Part shown: piece after piece, positions 1-12,200 of the stretch | Layout of the letters: each line of letters begins with the position of its first letter | Numbering within the stretch: the stretch's first letter is position 1 | From: Septoria linicola | Lineage: Eukaryota; Ascomycota; Dothideomycetes; Mycosphaerellales; Mycosphaerellaceae | NCBI GenBank assembly: GCA_024114885.1 | Contig: CP099431.1 | Span: 124,001 to 188,000, forward strand | Length of the DNA stretch: 64,000 nt | Direction of reading: 5' to 3' | Translations under genes and position numbers: made by a program | Notes under the pieces: generated by a model | Databases searched by the model: none | Told to the model about the DNA's origin: nothing | Seen by the model: the letters and a program-made list of their open reading frames with translations, nothing else

Positions 1-1960
1 CTAGCTTTATATAAGAGTTTAGTAACTATATATATATATATAATTCGTAGAATATATAGTAGTAGTATCTAGAATAGGTCTTTATAGCCTTTCTATCTTC
101 TATATTAGATAGTAGTAGTATCTCGATCTTAGAGATCGAGCTTAGTATTAGTAGCTTATATAAGACTAAGGTTCTTATAGAGATTTTAGGCTAGTATAGT
201 TATACTAATACTATCTAAAGAGTAGTAACTATTAGGATATCTACTCTAAATATTATTATACTAAACTAGGTATAATTCTTACTATACTAGTATATAACTA
301 GCTTTAATTCTAGTAGAATACTATTTATAGTTAGTAGAATTAGAGTAAGTAGTATATATTCTAGTATAAGACATATCTAATTAGCTAATTTTAGTAGCTA
401 TCTACTCTCTAGATTATCGATTTTATTATAGTAATAATAGTTTAAATATTATAAGAAAGCTTATATATATATACTATAATTACTACTACTACTAAGAGCT
501 TATAGATCTTATATCGTCTATATTTTCGATAGAATTACTATAAAAAATAAGTAGAAATAGCTTATTATTATTTAATATTTAATTTAGAAGTTAATTAAAT
601 ATTAATAGTAGATTAGTCGATTATTATTAAGGCCTTAAGAAGAATTAAACTAATTAGAGAGTAGTTAGAACTTAATTAAAATATTTTTTAAAGTAGAGTA
701 TAGATATCTACTTAAGTATCTCTCTTTAAGATTACTAGAATCTTCTAAGCTATATAATCGCTTATATAGCCTTAGACTAGTCTAGAATTAATTAGAAAAT
801 TATAGACTCTTAATTAGAAATCTAACTTTTTATAAGCTTCTTTTTAATTCTAGATCTCTCTAATCTAGATAATACTAGATAGGAGACTACTACTAATATA
901 TATCTTAGAAGTTTCTAGAAATTTCTATTAACTAGATTAGTCTAGAGTATTATTTAGAAGTTTTTAGACTAATCTAATAGTAGTTATATAATTACTAATC
1001 TAATACTTCTTAATTAGAGATCTAATAGTTATTATATAATAGTAGAATTATTCTCTAAAGTAATAATCTAATATCTTTCTATTTAGAAATCTAATAGTTA
1101 TTATATAACTAAGTTATATAATAGTAGAGTCGCTTTCTAATATATAGTCTTTAGATAAACTAAGCTTACTTTTCTAAAAATTACTATCTTTTATAATTTA
1201 TTAAGATAAAGTAAGATAAAAAATAGACTTATATTAAGATTATAATTCTTATTTAGCTCTTTAGGTTTCTAATAGTATATACTACTAGAGTATAATTATA
1301 GTCTATAGTAGCCTATAAGTCCTTCTTAACCTAGTTCGTTATAGATCTAATATTAAATACCTAGCTATAAAGGTAAGAATCGATTAGTTATATACCTATA
1401 TATAACTTATAATATTCTCTACTTAACTAGATAGTCTAATATAGATATTACTAGCTAGTCTTATAGAAAGTCGTCTTAATAAAATAAACTAAGTACTAAT
1501 TACCTAGCTAGCTTTAGATAGCTATAAACCTACTATATATCTATCTACTCGTATAGAGCTTATAAGTAGATTCGGTCGTATATCTAGCGCTAGATATTAT
1601 CTATAGTAGTATAAAGATAAAGATATAAGAAGTTCTATTAAGATAGTAGAGACTACTTAGTAAAATATACGATCTATTAAGTTTTATAATCTATAAACGC
1701 TAATCTTATATCTCTATATAAAAGGTAGAACTTACTTCCTTTATCGTCTTTAGATATATAAGATCTACCTATATTAGAAGGCGCTAATATCTCTAGTCCG
1801 ATTAGATAGAGGAGCTAGGATAGGATTACAAGCGAGCGAAGCTAGCTATCCTCGTATATACGCTTTAGTATAGGCTAGAAGCGCTTTACGAAGTAAGGTA
1901 AGCACACGTAGATATATAGGTTCTTCTAACTAGTAGAGCGGCGTTAATCTCTACTAAGCC
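1..1960. other. RIP-saturated AT-rich DNA, no gene seen
   Basis: Almost every CpA/TpG has become TpA here, while CpG survives, for example around 1560-1600 and 1840-1900. All frames are broken by TAA/TAG. Around 900-1150 the same short blocks (variants of ctaatagttattatata) recur in direct and inverted order, so there is some internal repeat structure, but I could not assign it to a family. CpA/TpG dinucleotides reappear from about 1890 and are normal after about 1960, which marks the edge of the block. Confidence 0.75.
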
Positions 1961-2029
1961 AGCCGTGTAGCGCTGTGTATACGATTCGCGTTGGCTATTA
2001 TGATGCCGTCGTAAGATTGACGTGTGGCA

Positions 2030-2898
2030 CTACGCTCCACATGGCTTGGTTGCCCTCGCAAAGAACACTTTCTTCACTATATACACTCTATGCATCTCCT
2101 TGTTCATCTCAAACGTCGCGCTGGAAAGCACAAACGCAAAGTCCACCAGCCCAGCTCGTTCCTTAATCGTCTTCATGTTCTCCTCCTCGAATCCCTTCAC
2201 AGCAGAAGAAGTGCCAGTCGCATCCGTGTGTTGCATGAAATCAATCAGCAGCAAGACGCCCCCAGGTTTGAGTCTTGTAGCAAGACGCTTGGCAGCATCG
2301 CTGGGGTAGTCGAAGTGGTGGAAGCCGAGACCTACGACTGCGATATCGAAGTCAGAGTGCTGAAGTAGTTCCGGACGCACGGGATCATTCAAAAGATCAT
2401 CTACTACAGTAGAGAACTTCGTCGTGTCGAGCCCGGCTTCGGCCATGCGCGCGTTGAAGGTGTGTACCATCTGAGGACTGGCATCGATGCCATAGGCTTG
2501 ACTAATGTAGGGGTGTAATCTGTGCGACAGGGATCAGTAGGAAGCTCACAGTATGGAAAATGGAGTCTGGAAGTAGAGTATAGTACTGACCTTGGTGATC
2601 ATGCCTGTACCGCAAGCATAGTCTAGCAGCTCGAGGGTTCTGCTGTTGCCAGCTTTCTCCTCCGAGGTAAGCCATGAGGCTCCGATCCATGTGTGGAACT
2701 CTTCGAGTGCTTTGGTGACGGTGTCTTGGCCTTTGATGTTCATGGGGTTGGCATCATACTGATTTCCGTCTCTGCAGGGAAGACGCATCAGTCACTCAAA
2801 TCGGCCTCAAGTGAAGTCGTCTGTTCCCGTTGGAAAGCATGGCGATGATGCTGATGCTGGTGGTCGTGTTTGTGGTGATGGTGATGGTGATGATCCAT
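2030..2898 (-). CDS. Histidine-rich class I SAM-dependent methyltransferase, gene model with breaks
   Basis: Likely a small-molecule or UbiE/COQ5-like methyltransferase; the substrate cannot be told. The segment starting at 2788 carries motif I, LDYACGTGMIT, the glycine-rich SAM loop. The segment ending at 2030 carries YGIDASPQM, then a post-motif region (DIAVVGLGFHHFDYP) and LKPGGVLLLIDF, the standard order of a Rossmann methyltransferase. An intron of about 71 nt probably lies at 2520-2590 (GTCAGT...CACAG). A histidine-rich N-terminus begins with ATG at 2898 (MDHHHHHHHKHD...), like many fungal COQ5-like proteins. Two joins do not work. The His-rich frame ends in TGA at 2790-2788, overlapping the next ATG, and no plausible donor precedes the CTGCAG near 2776. 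The visible acceptors after the 71-nt intron are off phase by one with the motif I exon. Either the gene model is more complex than I can resolve or the gene carries small indels. The fold assignment is firm; functionality is doubtful. Confidence 0.6.
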
Positions 2899-3220
2899 CA
2901 CACTCCGCGTCTGGTGAAGAGTAGTGCTGCTTGTCACTTGGTGCGGAAGTTTGAATGCAAGCTGCGATGAAGTACAAAGCAAGACGGCGAAGCGTAGGGC
3001 CACTACTAGGCATGATGAGTAAGCAAACACGTCGCCAGCACACTGATGAGGAAGCTGCAAACATACGTGAGACGACCACATCCTCGCGGATTCGCGCATT
3101 CTTTGTTTGTGAGCTAAGTAAACTGCTCGCTAAACTGCAACTGTTCGTTGTCACAGGGGCCGGCCCTGTGGTGTGGCATACCAACACATCATAAATCATC
3201 ACAGGATGGCTATGCCCTTC

Positions 3221-4357
3221 CTACCCCAACAGATACTTCTCTACCCATTTTCGGTACTCTCCATCTGCCCAAGCTGCCAAATGACGGAGTGCTGCGAGAC
3301 ACGCATAACCGCTTTCAAGGGATGTGGGCAGGCCGATATCCTGGCCTGGTACAATTTGAATTTCCTCACCACGTGCGACAGCATATGATATGGACATAAC
3401 GCTGACGTTGAAGACCACCAGCAGATGGGCTGGAAGGACAATGTCGTGTGCATCGTCTCCATACCGCGAGTAGAGGAGACTTCGTTGCCGATTGAAGTGC
3501 GCGCTCACCCAGATACCCATCTGAGTGCGAGCATCGTCGTCATTGCCTGAGCCAGATTTGGTTTCGATGGAAATGGCTGCAGGTCGAAGACGCACGGGAT
3601 GGTAGAGTGTTTGTGTGATTGTTTGGCAGGTAGCAGGCTGGGTGTCCAGGACACGGGCAATACGCGTCTCAAAGTCGCTCCCTGGGGCAGACTCCAGATG
3701 GACAGTATAGTCGACCAGCTTGGACTCCATGATGCTGCCACTCGCACTGTGCTTTGGGAGGAAATCTTGACACGGCCGTGCGGAGGTGACGTTCTCGTGA
3801 CGGATCCCTGAGTATAGCCGGAAAGCCTCTCGAAAGAGCCGACTGTGGACTTCGTCGTTCCAGGAAGCTTCGGAAATGCTGAGCGCTTTGGCACGCGATG
3901 CCGCTTGGCATATATTGGTGAGCTCGTGGAACTCTTGGATCAGATCCGACATTTCTCGAGAGCAAGACGAGTCGAAGAAGTGGTCGTAGATGGGCAAGTC
4001 GTCATCAGTGGATTTGACAGCGTCCTGCATCTGGTGCGGGATGATGTTCATACTCGACTTGACCGCATGCAGCTTGAAGTGTAAGGCTTTGATGTCGGGA
4101 GGTAGCTGCTGGGACAGGCGTCGCGGCATGACAACAAGGTTCGGATCCATGGCAGCCAGCGCGCTTCGTGGCGCCTTTCGAGGAGCAAGCAGGTTGGCGT
4201 TGGCGCTGTCCAGGTCGTTGCGCTTACGCTTCCGCTTCTGCGTGGTGGAGAGGGTTCCGGGAATGTTGCAGGAAATGGCGGGCGCGGTGGCCACAGCCGG
4301 CCTCAGCTGAGTGTAGTCGGCCACGTGTGCGATCCAGGCCTCGATCGTCGAGCTCAT
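3221..4357 (-). CDS. PD-(D/E)XK nuclease-like domain protein (PDDEXK_12 type)
   Basis: An intact, intron-free frame of 378 residues with an ATG start. The C-terminal two thirds match the pattern of the fungal PD-(D/E)XK-like family (Pfam PDDEXK_12, from memory): ASWNDEVHSRLFREAFRLYS, then a variable stretch, SKLVDYTVHL with the putative catalytic Asp, and RPAAISIETKSG with the E-x-K signature, followed by TQMGIWVSAHFNRQR and the closing LAALRHLAAWADGEYRKWV. The N-terminal 80 residues are low complexity and basic (QKRKRKR at about 41-47, a possible nuclear localisation signal). Family members are abundant in Pezizomycotina, often near transposons; their biochemical role is unknown and nuclease activity is only inferred from the fold. 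It is transcribed in the same direction as the methyltransferase, with the His-rich start about 320 bp downstream of its stop. Codon use looks normal and it shows no RIP damage. Confidence 0.75.
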   Translation of the reverse strand: MSSTIEAWIAHVADYTQLRPAVATAPAISCNIPGTLSTTQKRKRKRNDLDSANANLLAPRKAPRSALAAMDPNLVVMPRRLSQQLPPDIKALHFKLHAVKSSMNIIPHQMQDAVKSTDDDLPIYDHFFDSSCSREMSDLIQEFHELTNICQAASRAKALSISEASWNDEVHSRLFREAFRLYSGIRHENVTSARPCQDFLPKHSASGSIMESKLVDYTVHLESAPGSDFETRIARVLDTQPATCQTITQTLYHPVRLRPAAISIETKSGSGNDDDARTQMGIWVSAHFNRQRSLLYSRYGDDAHDIVLPAHLLVVFNVSVMSISYAVARGEEIQIVPGQDIGLPTSLESGYACLAALRHLAAWADGEYRKWVEKYLLG

Positions 4358-5560
4358 CGTGTCTCACGCATATTGTTGGACGAGGGTGTGCTATTGTTGT
4401 GATTGTTGCTGTTGACTTGTTGCCACGAGTGACGCCAGCTGTGTCGGGATCGGCCGTCAAGTTTGGCTTCCGGCAGATGCCGAGACGACACGCTTGACCG
4501 AACTTCACCTGAGACCTCACATTGCACGGATACACACTCCTCTGATGCCGTGCTCCTATACTGATATTTGACGAGATACCTCAGCCGAAAAAGCTGGCGT
4601 CCCATGTATGTTGTGGATCCTGGCTGAGTCGCTCCCAAAGCGGTACATGGAACAACGAAGTACAAGTGCAGAGATGGAGAATCGAAGAGAGGCATGGTAG
4701 CATGGAGGTGACGGATTGTACAGATGAAGACGGGTGCTTGAACCAGATGAAGTTGTTCTTTGCGTGGAGTGCCAGATCTGCGCGCGGGAGGTATGTATCG
4801 AGCTTGCTTCATGGCAGCCGCTTGGCAGCTCAATTCAGGACACGGCATCCTTTGCACACCCGCTTCTATTTCGTCTTGGCAGACTAATGATCTCAAGCAT
4901 GAGCCCAATCACGATGCACAGGTTGCATATGGACGAAGCTTGCTCCGCCTCCACAGCTACCCCGGCGTCTAGGTCTCCTTCAGCAAGGTAGGTCGTCTTG
5001 TACCAGAATAACGTCAAGAGTAAGGCCACCAACTCATACATTAGCGTTTGCTCATCTGTGGACTCTTGCGCAACTTGGCCGCCTGTCGAGTGACAGACTT
5101 ACATCTCACCGGCACTTATCCCTATGCACGGTCACGACACCAAAGCTCTCCATATCTGCTTGTGTCAAGGTGTAGTGCAGATCTATTCTTTACCACGTAC
5201 CAGTCGCAAAGAAACATTTCGTACGACTTCGGCAGACATAAAGCATCGAGTCTGAAAAGTGAAATACATTTACATTGCGAGAGCTATCTATGTAGAAGTC
5301 TGAAAGTTGAGGCATTTTTATTCTAGAAGCACCGTCTCGCTTAGGCAACACACCAAGTCTGGCAACGCGCACGACCATCAGACCAGACATATCATTCGCA
5401 ACTGCTGGTTTCGTAGAAGCGAAGAGTACTTTGCCCGACGTGATCGACGTTTCGAGGTGCAGTTCACATCGTGACTTCTAGCAAGATCGGTACGATTTGC
5501 TGTATTCTTGCGCTCGTAAGAACGATAGAGCTAGTGCTACTTTGCTGAAATCTTCTATAG
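4358..5560. other. GC-balanced DNA without a supported gene
   Basis: This stretch upstream of the PD-(D/E)XK gene has normal dinucleotide use. It presumably contains that gene's promoter: immediately upstream of the ATG are CT/TTG-rich tracts at about 4375-4425. Open frames exist on both strands (longest about 184 codons on the minus strand, 4354-4908) but look unlike protein and overlap one another, so I make no gene call. Confidence 0.5.
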
Positions 5561-8380
5561 TGCGCTACTTCTTCTAGTCATGATACTCAAGAATTTTGTC
5601 AACTTATCTAGAGGACTTGACCTACTACAATTGTAGTAGTTCGCGTTACGGACTCGGCATCCGCGTTAATATCAGACGTAAGACGGGTTATAAGGAGCTA
5701 GAGCGTAGGACGGAATTCACCTTAAGAAGTGCCGCGAATATAGGCTAGCTTGAACGTGTAGGTAATTAGCGAGAATCTCTACGTCCGAGTAAATAGATCT
5801 AGACTCTATATTTAACCTTTACTATAGTCCTACTACCTAACTACGCTAAAGTATAGTAACCTAGTACTTTGCTCCTATTAAAGAACGAGAGAGACTAGTA
5901 CTACTTATCGAGGCACTTGTACTAAATAAGAATCTCTCCTATATATTAGATATTATTTCTACTCGACTTTAACCCTAGTACTATCTACTAATACGTCCTT
6001 TAAGAGGATATTTATAACCTTCGACTCTAGACTTCTTAGAGAGTAGTTAGAGGATTAGAGAGTAAAGGCTATAGTATAGTATTAGAACGGCGAGCTTATA
6101 TACGTCGTTAATAATATTTAGTCTAAGATCGTTCTACTATCGCTAAAGAGTAGTAGGAGAGGTCGATCACGGCACTACGCGCTAGCGTAGTAATAAGTAT
6201 ATTACGAAAGTTACTAGCGATCTCGATTAGAATAAGCTACTATCTTATTAGTAAATAACCTAGATTACTACTACTATAATTTAGTTATTCTCTTAATACG
6301 TTTACGACTCTACGCTCCTAGCTATAGAGAAGATAGCTATTAAATTATATAGAGACTATATAGAGTAGTAAAAAGTAATATCTATATAGGTTACTCGATA
6401 CTAACTATATAGAAGTATACGACTTACTAGTAGCTTTCTATAAGATATAGAAGATCTAGTAATAATAACTCGTTACTAGATTAGCTTAGCGAATATAGCG
6501 TAGGCGATAGCTTAGATAGATATCTAAGAGAGAAGGTCTTAATAGCTTTATTAGCTCTAGAAAACCGTTATATACGTAGATAGTACTATTAAGACGCTTT
6601 AGAGCTTTAGAGTATTCTATACCTCTAGAAAAGCTCGATAGATATTATAATTATAGAAGCGACCTAATAGCTAGCTTATACTCGTTCGATATAATCTTAT
6701 CGACGATCTATAGCTTTAGTATACTTCGAGTAGGATATTTTAAGACGTTATAATATAAGTTAGCGAGTATTAGAGTAGTATCGAAGAGTTTTATAGTATA
6801 GTTAAGAAACTCGTAGCGTAGAATAGCTTAATTAGTTAAAGTATAAATAGAATCTTATCGTACTACTAGCTAAGTATAGGCCTATAGTCGCCTACTAACT
6901 TATATAGTATATCTATAAGTTTAGTTAGATATATTAAGTACTTAGTACTTATTACTTACTCACTACTATTATCGATTACTATACTATACTAGTACTACTT
7001 ACTAGCGATAGTCGATACTATTCTAGTCTCTATTAGGTCTCTACCTATAAAGGCTAAAAGGTTCTAAGCGAGTATATACGATATACTAGTATCTTATAGC
7101 TTACTATAGTTACTACGAGTAGTATAGTAGCTTAACGTCTATCGACTAAGATAGCTTATAATTAGGTAATTATTTAATAGAAATTTAATATAGTCGTAAC
7201 TATTAGTAGATAAAACATATCTAAGTTTTTAGTAATAACTTCGTATACTATAGAGTAGAGCTAGAACGATAATAAGTCGTAATAAGAGATCGAGACTATA
7301 AGCGATATATATACTATAGAATATCTATTAGGTACCTCTATAGAAAAGTAAACTAAATCCTACGTATATTCTAGTTAGTAGATAGACTTTATAGATCCTA
7401 GAGAGATATAGCGATAATTATCTTAGCTACTAGTATATCGTAAAGTAGCTAGAAGCTCTATCCTTTATTAGTAGCTATAATAGTCTCTATAATTTCGACT
7501 ACTAACTAGTCTTTAACTACTCTCTAAGTAACCTAATATAACGCTCTAACTTTATTTAGCTTCGCCTTTAATAGGCTCTAACTCTACTCGCGTATTACCT
7601 TTACTATAGTACTATCTACTTTAGTAGCCGAGGCGGATATTAACGATAGGAATAATAAGAATATATCTAATACTATATATATATACTATAGAAAGATAGA
7701 CTATATTACTAGAGTAGATATTAAAAAGAGCTCGTTTTAGAAGATTAGCTATATTCCTTTAAAGATCTAAGGATTAAGTAAGTACTTTTAGACTAGTATT
7801 CTATAAGCTTTCTCTTTTAAAGAAATCGTGTCCTAAAATATTATAGTATACTACGATAGAGCTAGTAGAAGACGTACTTTAATCTAAATTATAAATATTA
7901 GCTAATAGTTCTAGTATAAAGCTAGATATAATAGCTAGATAATTAATAGCGTCTATAGAAGATTAAGTTAGGTAATTAATTAAATATAGACTATATAAAG
8001 ATAGAGTAGTATATTCTATAAACTAATTAGAGACCTCTCTAACCTTATAAAGATAGATAGAGAATTAGTAGATAGCTAAATCTAGATACGTACTAGAGAG
8101 GATTACTACTACCTATTATATTAGTACTCTCTTATTACTCTTTAACTATTTCTCTATAATATAATACTAAATCCTAATATAAAGTTTATAGAAGAAGTTA
8201 TCTTCTTTCTTAGAGTCGTTTTAGTAAAGTACTAGTAGAGACGATACTAATACTACCTATTTTCTAAACGCCTAGTAATACTAGTCTTACTTCTCGAACT
8301 TAATAATACTTATCTTCTATTTCTACTATTAGTAGAATATAGATATAGAGACGAGGTAGTTATAGTATAGAAATTCAAAG
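5561..8380. other. RIP-saturated AT-rich DNA, unidentified older repeat
   Basis: TpA-rich and CpG-retaining, with CpA/TpG essentially absent. One plus-strand frame from about 6180 to 7140 reads as protein-like sequence interrupted only by TAA/TAG, as expected when CAA/CAG/TGG codons are RIPed, but I recognise no domain. It is the left flank of Copia-1, and the target duplication GTTAC sits at 8381-8385. Confidence 0.5.
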
Positions 8381-8385
8381 GTTAC

Positions 8386-8662
8386 TGTTAAAAGTAGAGG
8401 GCGTGTTATATACCACACAATATTAAGGAGGGTATAGCGTAGTAAAGAAGAATAAGGGATTAATCTTGAACTAACTTATATATATAGTGTAGTAGCAATA
8501 TACTAGGAACTAAATACAAAGTTGATTGAGTTAGTTATCTAAGAAGAGAAGAAAGAGAAGCAAGATATACCTCTTGCCAAGCCTCAGGTGGATGCCTTAG
8601 GCATCCAGAACCATGCTTAGAAGTCCATATCTAGACTGACTATCTAGGATACATTCTTAACA
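8386..8662 (-). repeat. Copia-1 3' LTR
   Basis: 277 bp, the counterpart of 14406-14682. It retains CpA/TpG at places where the other LTR has TpA (for example near 8582-8632) and the reverse elsewhere, so the two copies were mutated independently. On the minus strand the purine-rich GAGTAGGAG just before it is the likely polypurine tract. Confidence 0.93.
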
Positions 8663-9279
8663 CTCCTACTCATGCTATATAGTTAGATCTTTTAATAGAT
8701 CATCTATAGCACTCAAATGCTAGTCCCAATCTTGATTAGTTATCAAGTACTTGCTTTTTAGACTAACAACTAGACAGTACTAACTGTCAATCTAACAAAC
8801 TTTCTATACTACTATCTCCTACAAAAAGGTAAAAGAAATGCCTTCTATAAGATCTTCCTCCTCTCTTATATAGGAGTGGATTGTTCAGGACATAGACTAT
8901 CTAGTAAGTTGCCCCTATCCTTTCTTATAGCTAATTCTAACAGCTCCCTAGATTCCTTATAGCCTAGTCCTCTACTTAGTTATATTCTATATAGCTTCTT
9001 AGTTCCCTAATAGCCTTTAGAGTATACTATTCTTGGCTATAGGGATCTTGTATCAAGCTAGGGAGTAGAGTAACTACACACTAGTAGAGGAGATAATAGC
9101 TGCTATAGAGGAGGTCTTTAATATTAACTAGTACTTAGCCTTAGGGGGTGTCTAGTTTAGCTAGGTACTATATAGTAATATTATAGTTAGTAACAGGTCT
9201 AACATTAGTAAGGGCATTTAGGACTTTATAAAGTCTAACTAAGGAGGAGTCAAGTAACTAAAATCTTTCTTTTAGACTC

Positions 9280-12200
9280 CTTTTAGTTTAACTCTAAGGC
9301 TTAGAGTTATCTTTTATATATCTCTTATATAAGGTAGAGCTGCCTTACAAACTCCTAAAACTATAGTCTATTCTTTAGCTTAGTAAGACTATCTACTACT
9401 ATCTCTTTTATATTCATATATTTAATAGAGATAAGTCTGTTCTACTAGAGCTTTCTTATAGTATTGTATAAGATATTAATGTGTTTAGACTTGTTATAAA
9501 CATATAAGTCCTTAACTAGAGTAAGGGTAGCTTAGTTGTTACCTTTCAGCTAAATTAGCCTGATTCTAGTAACAGCTTCCTAGTTACCAAGGATCCTTAG
9601 TTAGTAAGAACATTCTCCTACTAACTCTAGGTATCTAAGCTCTCTTAAAAGAGCACTAAGGAACTGTAACTGTTTTGTATATGCTCCTATAGCCATATAT
9701 TTAGCTTCTATTATAGATGTAGCTATAGATTTCTGCTTCTTGCTTATCTAGGAGATTAGTGTACTATAAAGGAAGAAGATATATCCAAGGATTAAGACTC
9801 TGTCAGTCTTGTCTATTACATAGTTAGAGTCTACATATCTAGTAAGACAGCCTTAACTATTCCTTAAGTATCTCAGACCAAGGTCTAGGTTTAATCTCAG
9901 GTATCTAGTTAGCTTCTTTAGAGCCTTTATGTGTCCTACTATTAGATTACTAATATAGGAGCTCAATCTTCCAAGAGCAAATAAAATATCTAGTCTTATA
10001 ATAGTTGCAAGCTATATCTATATTCTAATAATAGATTGATACTCCCACTTGTTATACCTTTTATTATTTGGTCTAGCAGGCTTTAGACTTTCATAGCTGT
10101 CTATTAGTAAAAGAGTTAGTAATGCAGTCTCTTGACCTATTCCTATCTTAGCTAGGTTCTCTTAGATATAGTGCTTCTAGTCAAGTTTCAGCTAGCCTTG
10201 CTGTCTGTTTCTTGTTAGTCTTATTCTAAGAATCTTGTCTAGTTCTCTAAGATCTTTGATCTTAAAGACCTTACTAAGTTGGTCTTTAAACTAGAGGACA
10301 TCTTCTAGTCTCTCTATAGTAATAGGTATATTATTAATATAGATTAGGATTATTAGGTCTTTCCTTTTCTTATAGATTAGAAGACATAGGTCTACTTCTA
10401 ATTGTCTAAATCCTATTCCTTTCAGCTTTAATATATATAGCTGATTCTAGTCTCTTGTAGCTTGCTTCAGCCTATAGAGACTCCTTAGAACTTGCAAGAC
10501 TATGCTAGTTAGTAGGTTAATACCTAGTAGTAGGATCATATAGATGTCCTTATATAGAGTGCTCTCTATGAATGTATTGTTTATATCTACTTGGTATAGA
10601 ACTAGGTCCTTCTTATAGACTATAGCTATGAATCCTCTTAGAGTATCCTACCTAACTATAGAGGCAAAAGTTTCTATATAGTCTACTCTATACTTTTGGG
10701 AGAACCCTCTTGTAACTAGTCTTGCCTTAAACTTTTTAATAGCTCTACTAAGCTTTCTCTTAATATTAAAGACCTATCTTAAGGTAACCAAGTTAGCCTC
10801 TTTTAGTAGGACTACTACAGTCCAGGTATTGTTACTTGCAAGTATATCCAGCTCCTTCTAAATAGCTTCTTACTAGAGATGACCCTACTTAGGATCACTT
10901 ACTGCTTCCTTGTAGTTCCTTAGGATTGGAACCTCCTGTTTGTGTATTCCTGCTTCTTTAGTAGCAGAGAATACAATCTCTTTAACTTCCTCTAAGAATT
11001 CTAGGTCCTATAGGATGTCTAGGTTAATAGAGCTTATAGCTAAGAAGAAAGCCTAATACTCTAGAAGCATTTCCTTATCTAGCTGACTATTCTAATCTAG
11101 CTTAAGCCTAATTGGCTTCAGCTTTTAGTTAAATCTATTAAGTTCTTAGGATGCTTTCCTCTTTCTAAGAGTTTGCCTTAGGGCTATCTGCTTATAATCT
11201 ATCTCTATAGTTTCTTAGGTAGAATTCTTAGATTCTTTCTTAACTTTCCCTAGGTCTAGGAATTTTCTATACTCTCCTATATCTTCTAGTAGAGGTGGAA
11301 GTTATATAAAGAGTTTCTTTCCTTCCTAAACCTGTACTAATAGCTAAGAGGGAGGAGGCTTCTACTAGCTTAGACTAGGAGCACCTAGGGTACTCCTACT
11401 AGCTTATAGAGTAGGCTAGCTAATAGTTCTTAGCCTTCTAACAAGTCTTCTTTCTAGAGCTAAACTAGGGAGATTCTTAATCTTAATATTCAAGTCCAAT
11501 TCTCTACCTAGCTTATCTTTAAAGAAGATTGTATTAGTATACTACTTAACAGCCTTTATATCTAGCTCCTAGAACTTCTATACCTTGGTTGTATTATTAT
11601 AGTATCTAACAAACATAGTATCCTTTCCTCTATTTATTAGTTTGTTACTCCTTGCCTACTAAGGCTATACTCTTATATCTATGTACACTATAGCTCTATA
11701 TCCCTATACCTTGAGGTAAGAGACTATTAGTTTGATCCTATTAAAAGCTTCATTAGGTAAGAGCTTGAATCCCTTAATATTAGGTCTATTTAGGAGCTTG
11801 TTCCTTATATACACCTATGCTTTAAGGGCTTCTAGCTAAAACTTAATAGGTATCTTACTCTCTTTAAGTATTACTCTAATAGAGGCCTCTAATGTTTGGA
11901 TAGACCTCTTAACTACTCTATTCTAGAGTAAATTATAGGCCTTAGTTAGCTTAAGGGTAATTCTAAAGTCCTTCTCCTACTATTTAATTAAAGTAGTAAT
12001 CTCTCTAGTATTATTAGCCCTTATAGACTTAAGGAGTGCTACTAACTGCCTTTCTGCCTTGATCCTCTAGTTCTAAAGAGCAGTTAGTACATCTAATCTA
12101 GCTTTAAGTAGAAATGCCTATTTCTTTCTTAAGAAGTTGTTAACAATCTTAAGCTACTATATAAAACCTTTTACTAATAATAGTAATAGTCTATAGATAT

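Noticed and set aside
41..60. Telomere or centromere signature from TA-rich runs
   Set aside because: No telomeric TTAGGG-type repeats and no satellite array; TA richness is explained by RIP.
2788..3202. Longer minus-strand frames (103 and 131 codons) over the His-rich segment
   Set aside because: Only the part from the ATG at 2898 resembles a known N-terminus; the rest looks like chance open frame over 5' UTR or intron.
4354..4908. 184-codon minus-strand open frame upstream of the PD-(D/E)XK gene
   Set aside because: Composition is not protein-like, it overlaps the start of the downstream gene by a few bases and competes with frames on the other strand; no domain.
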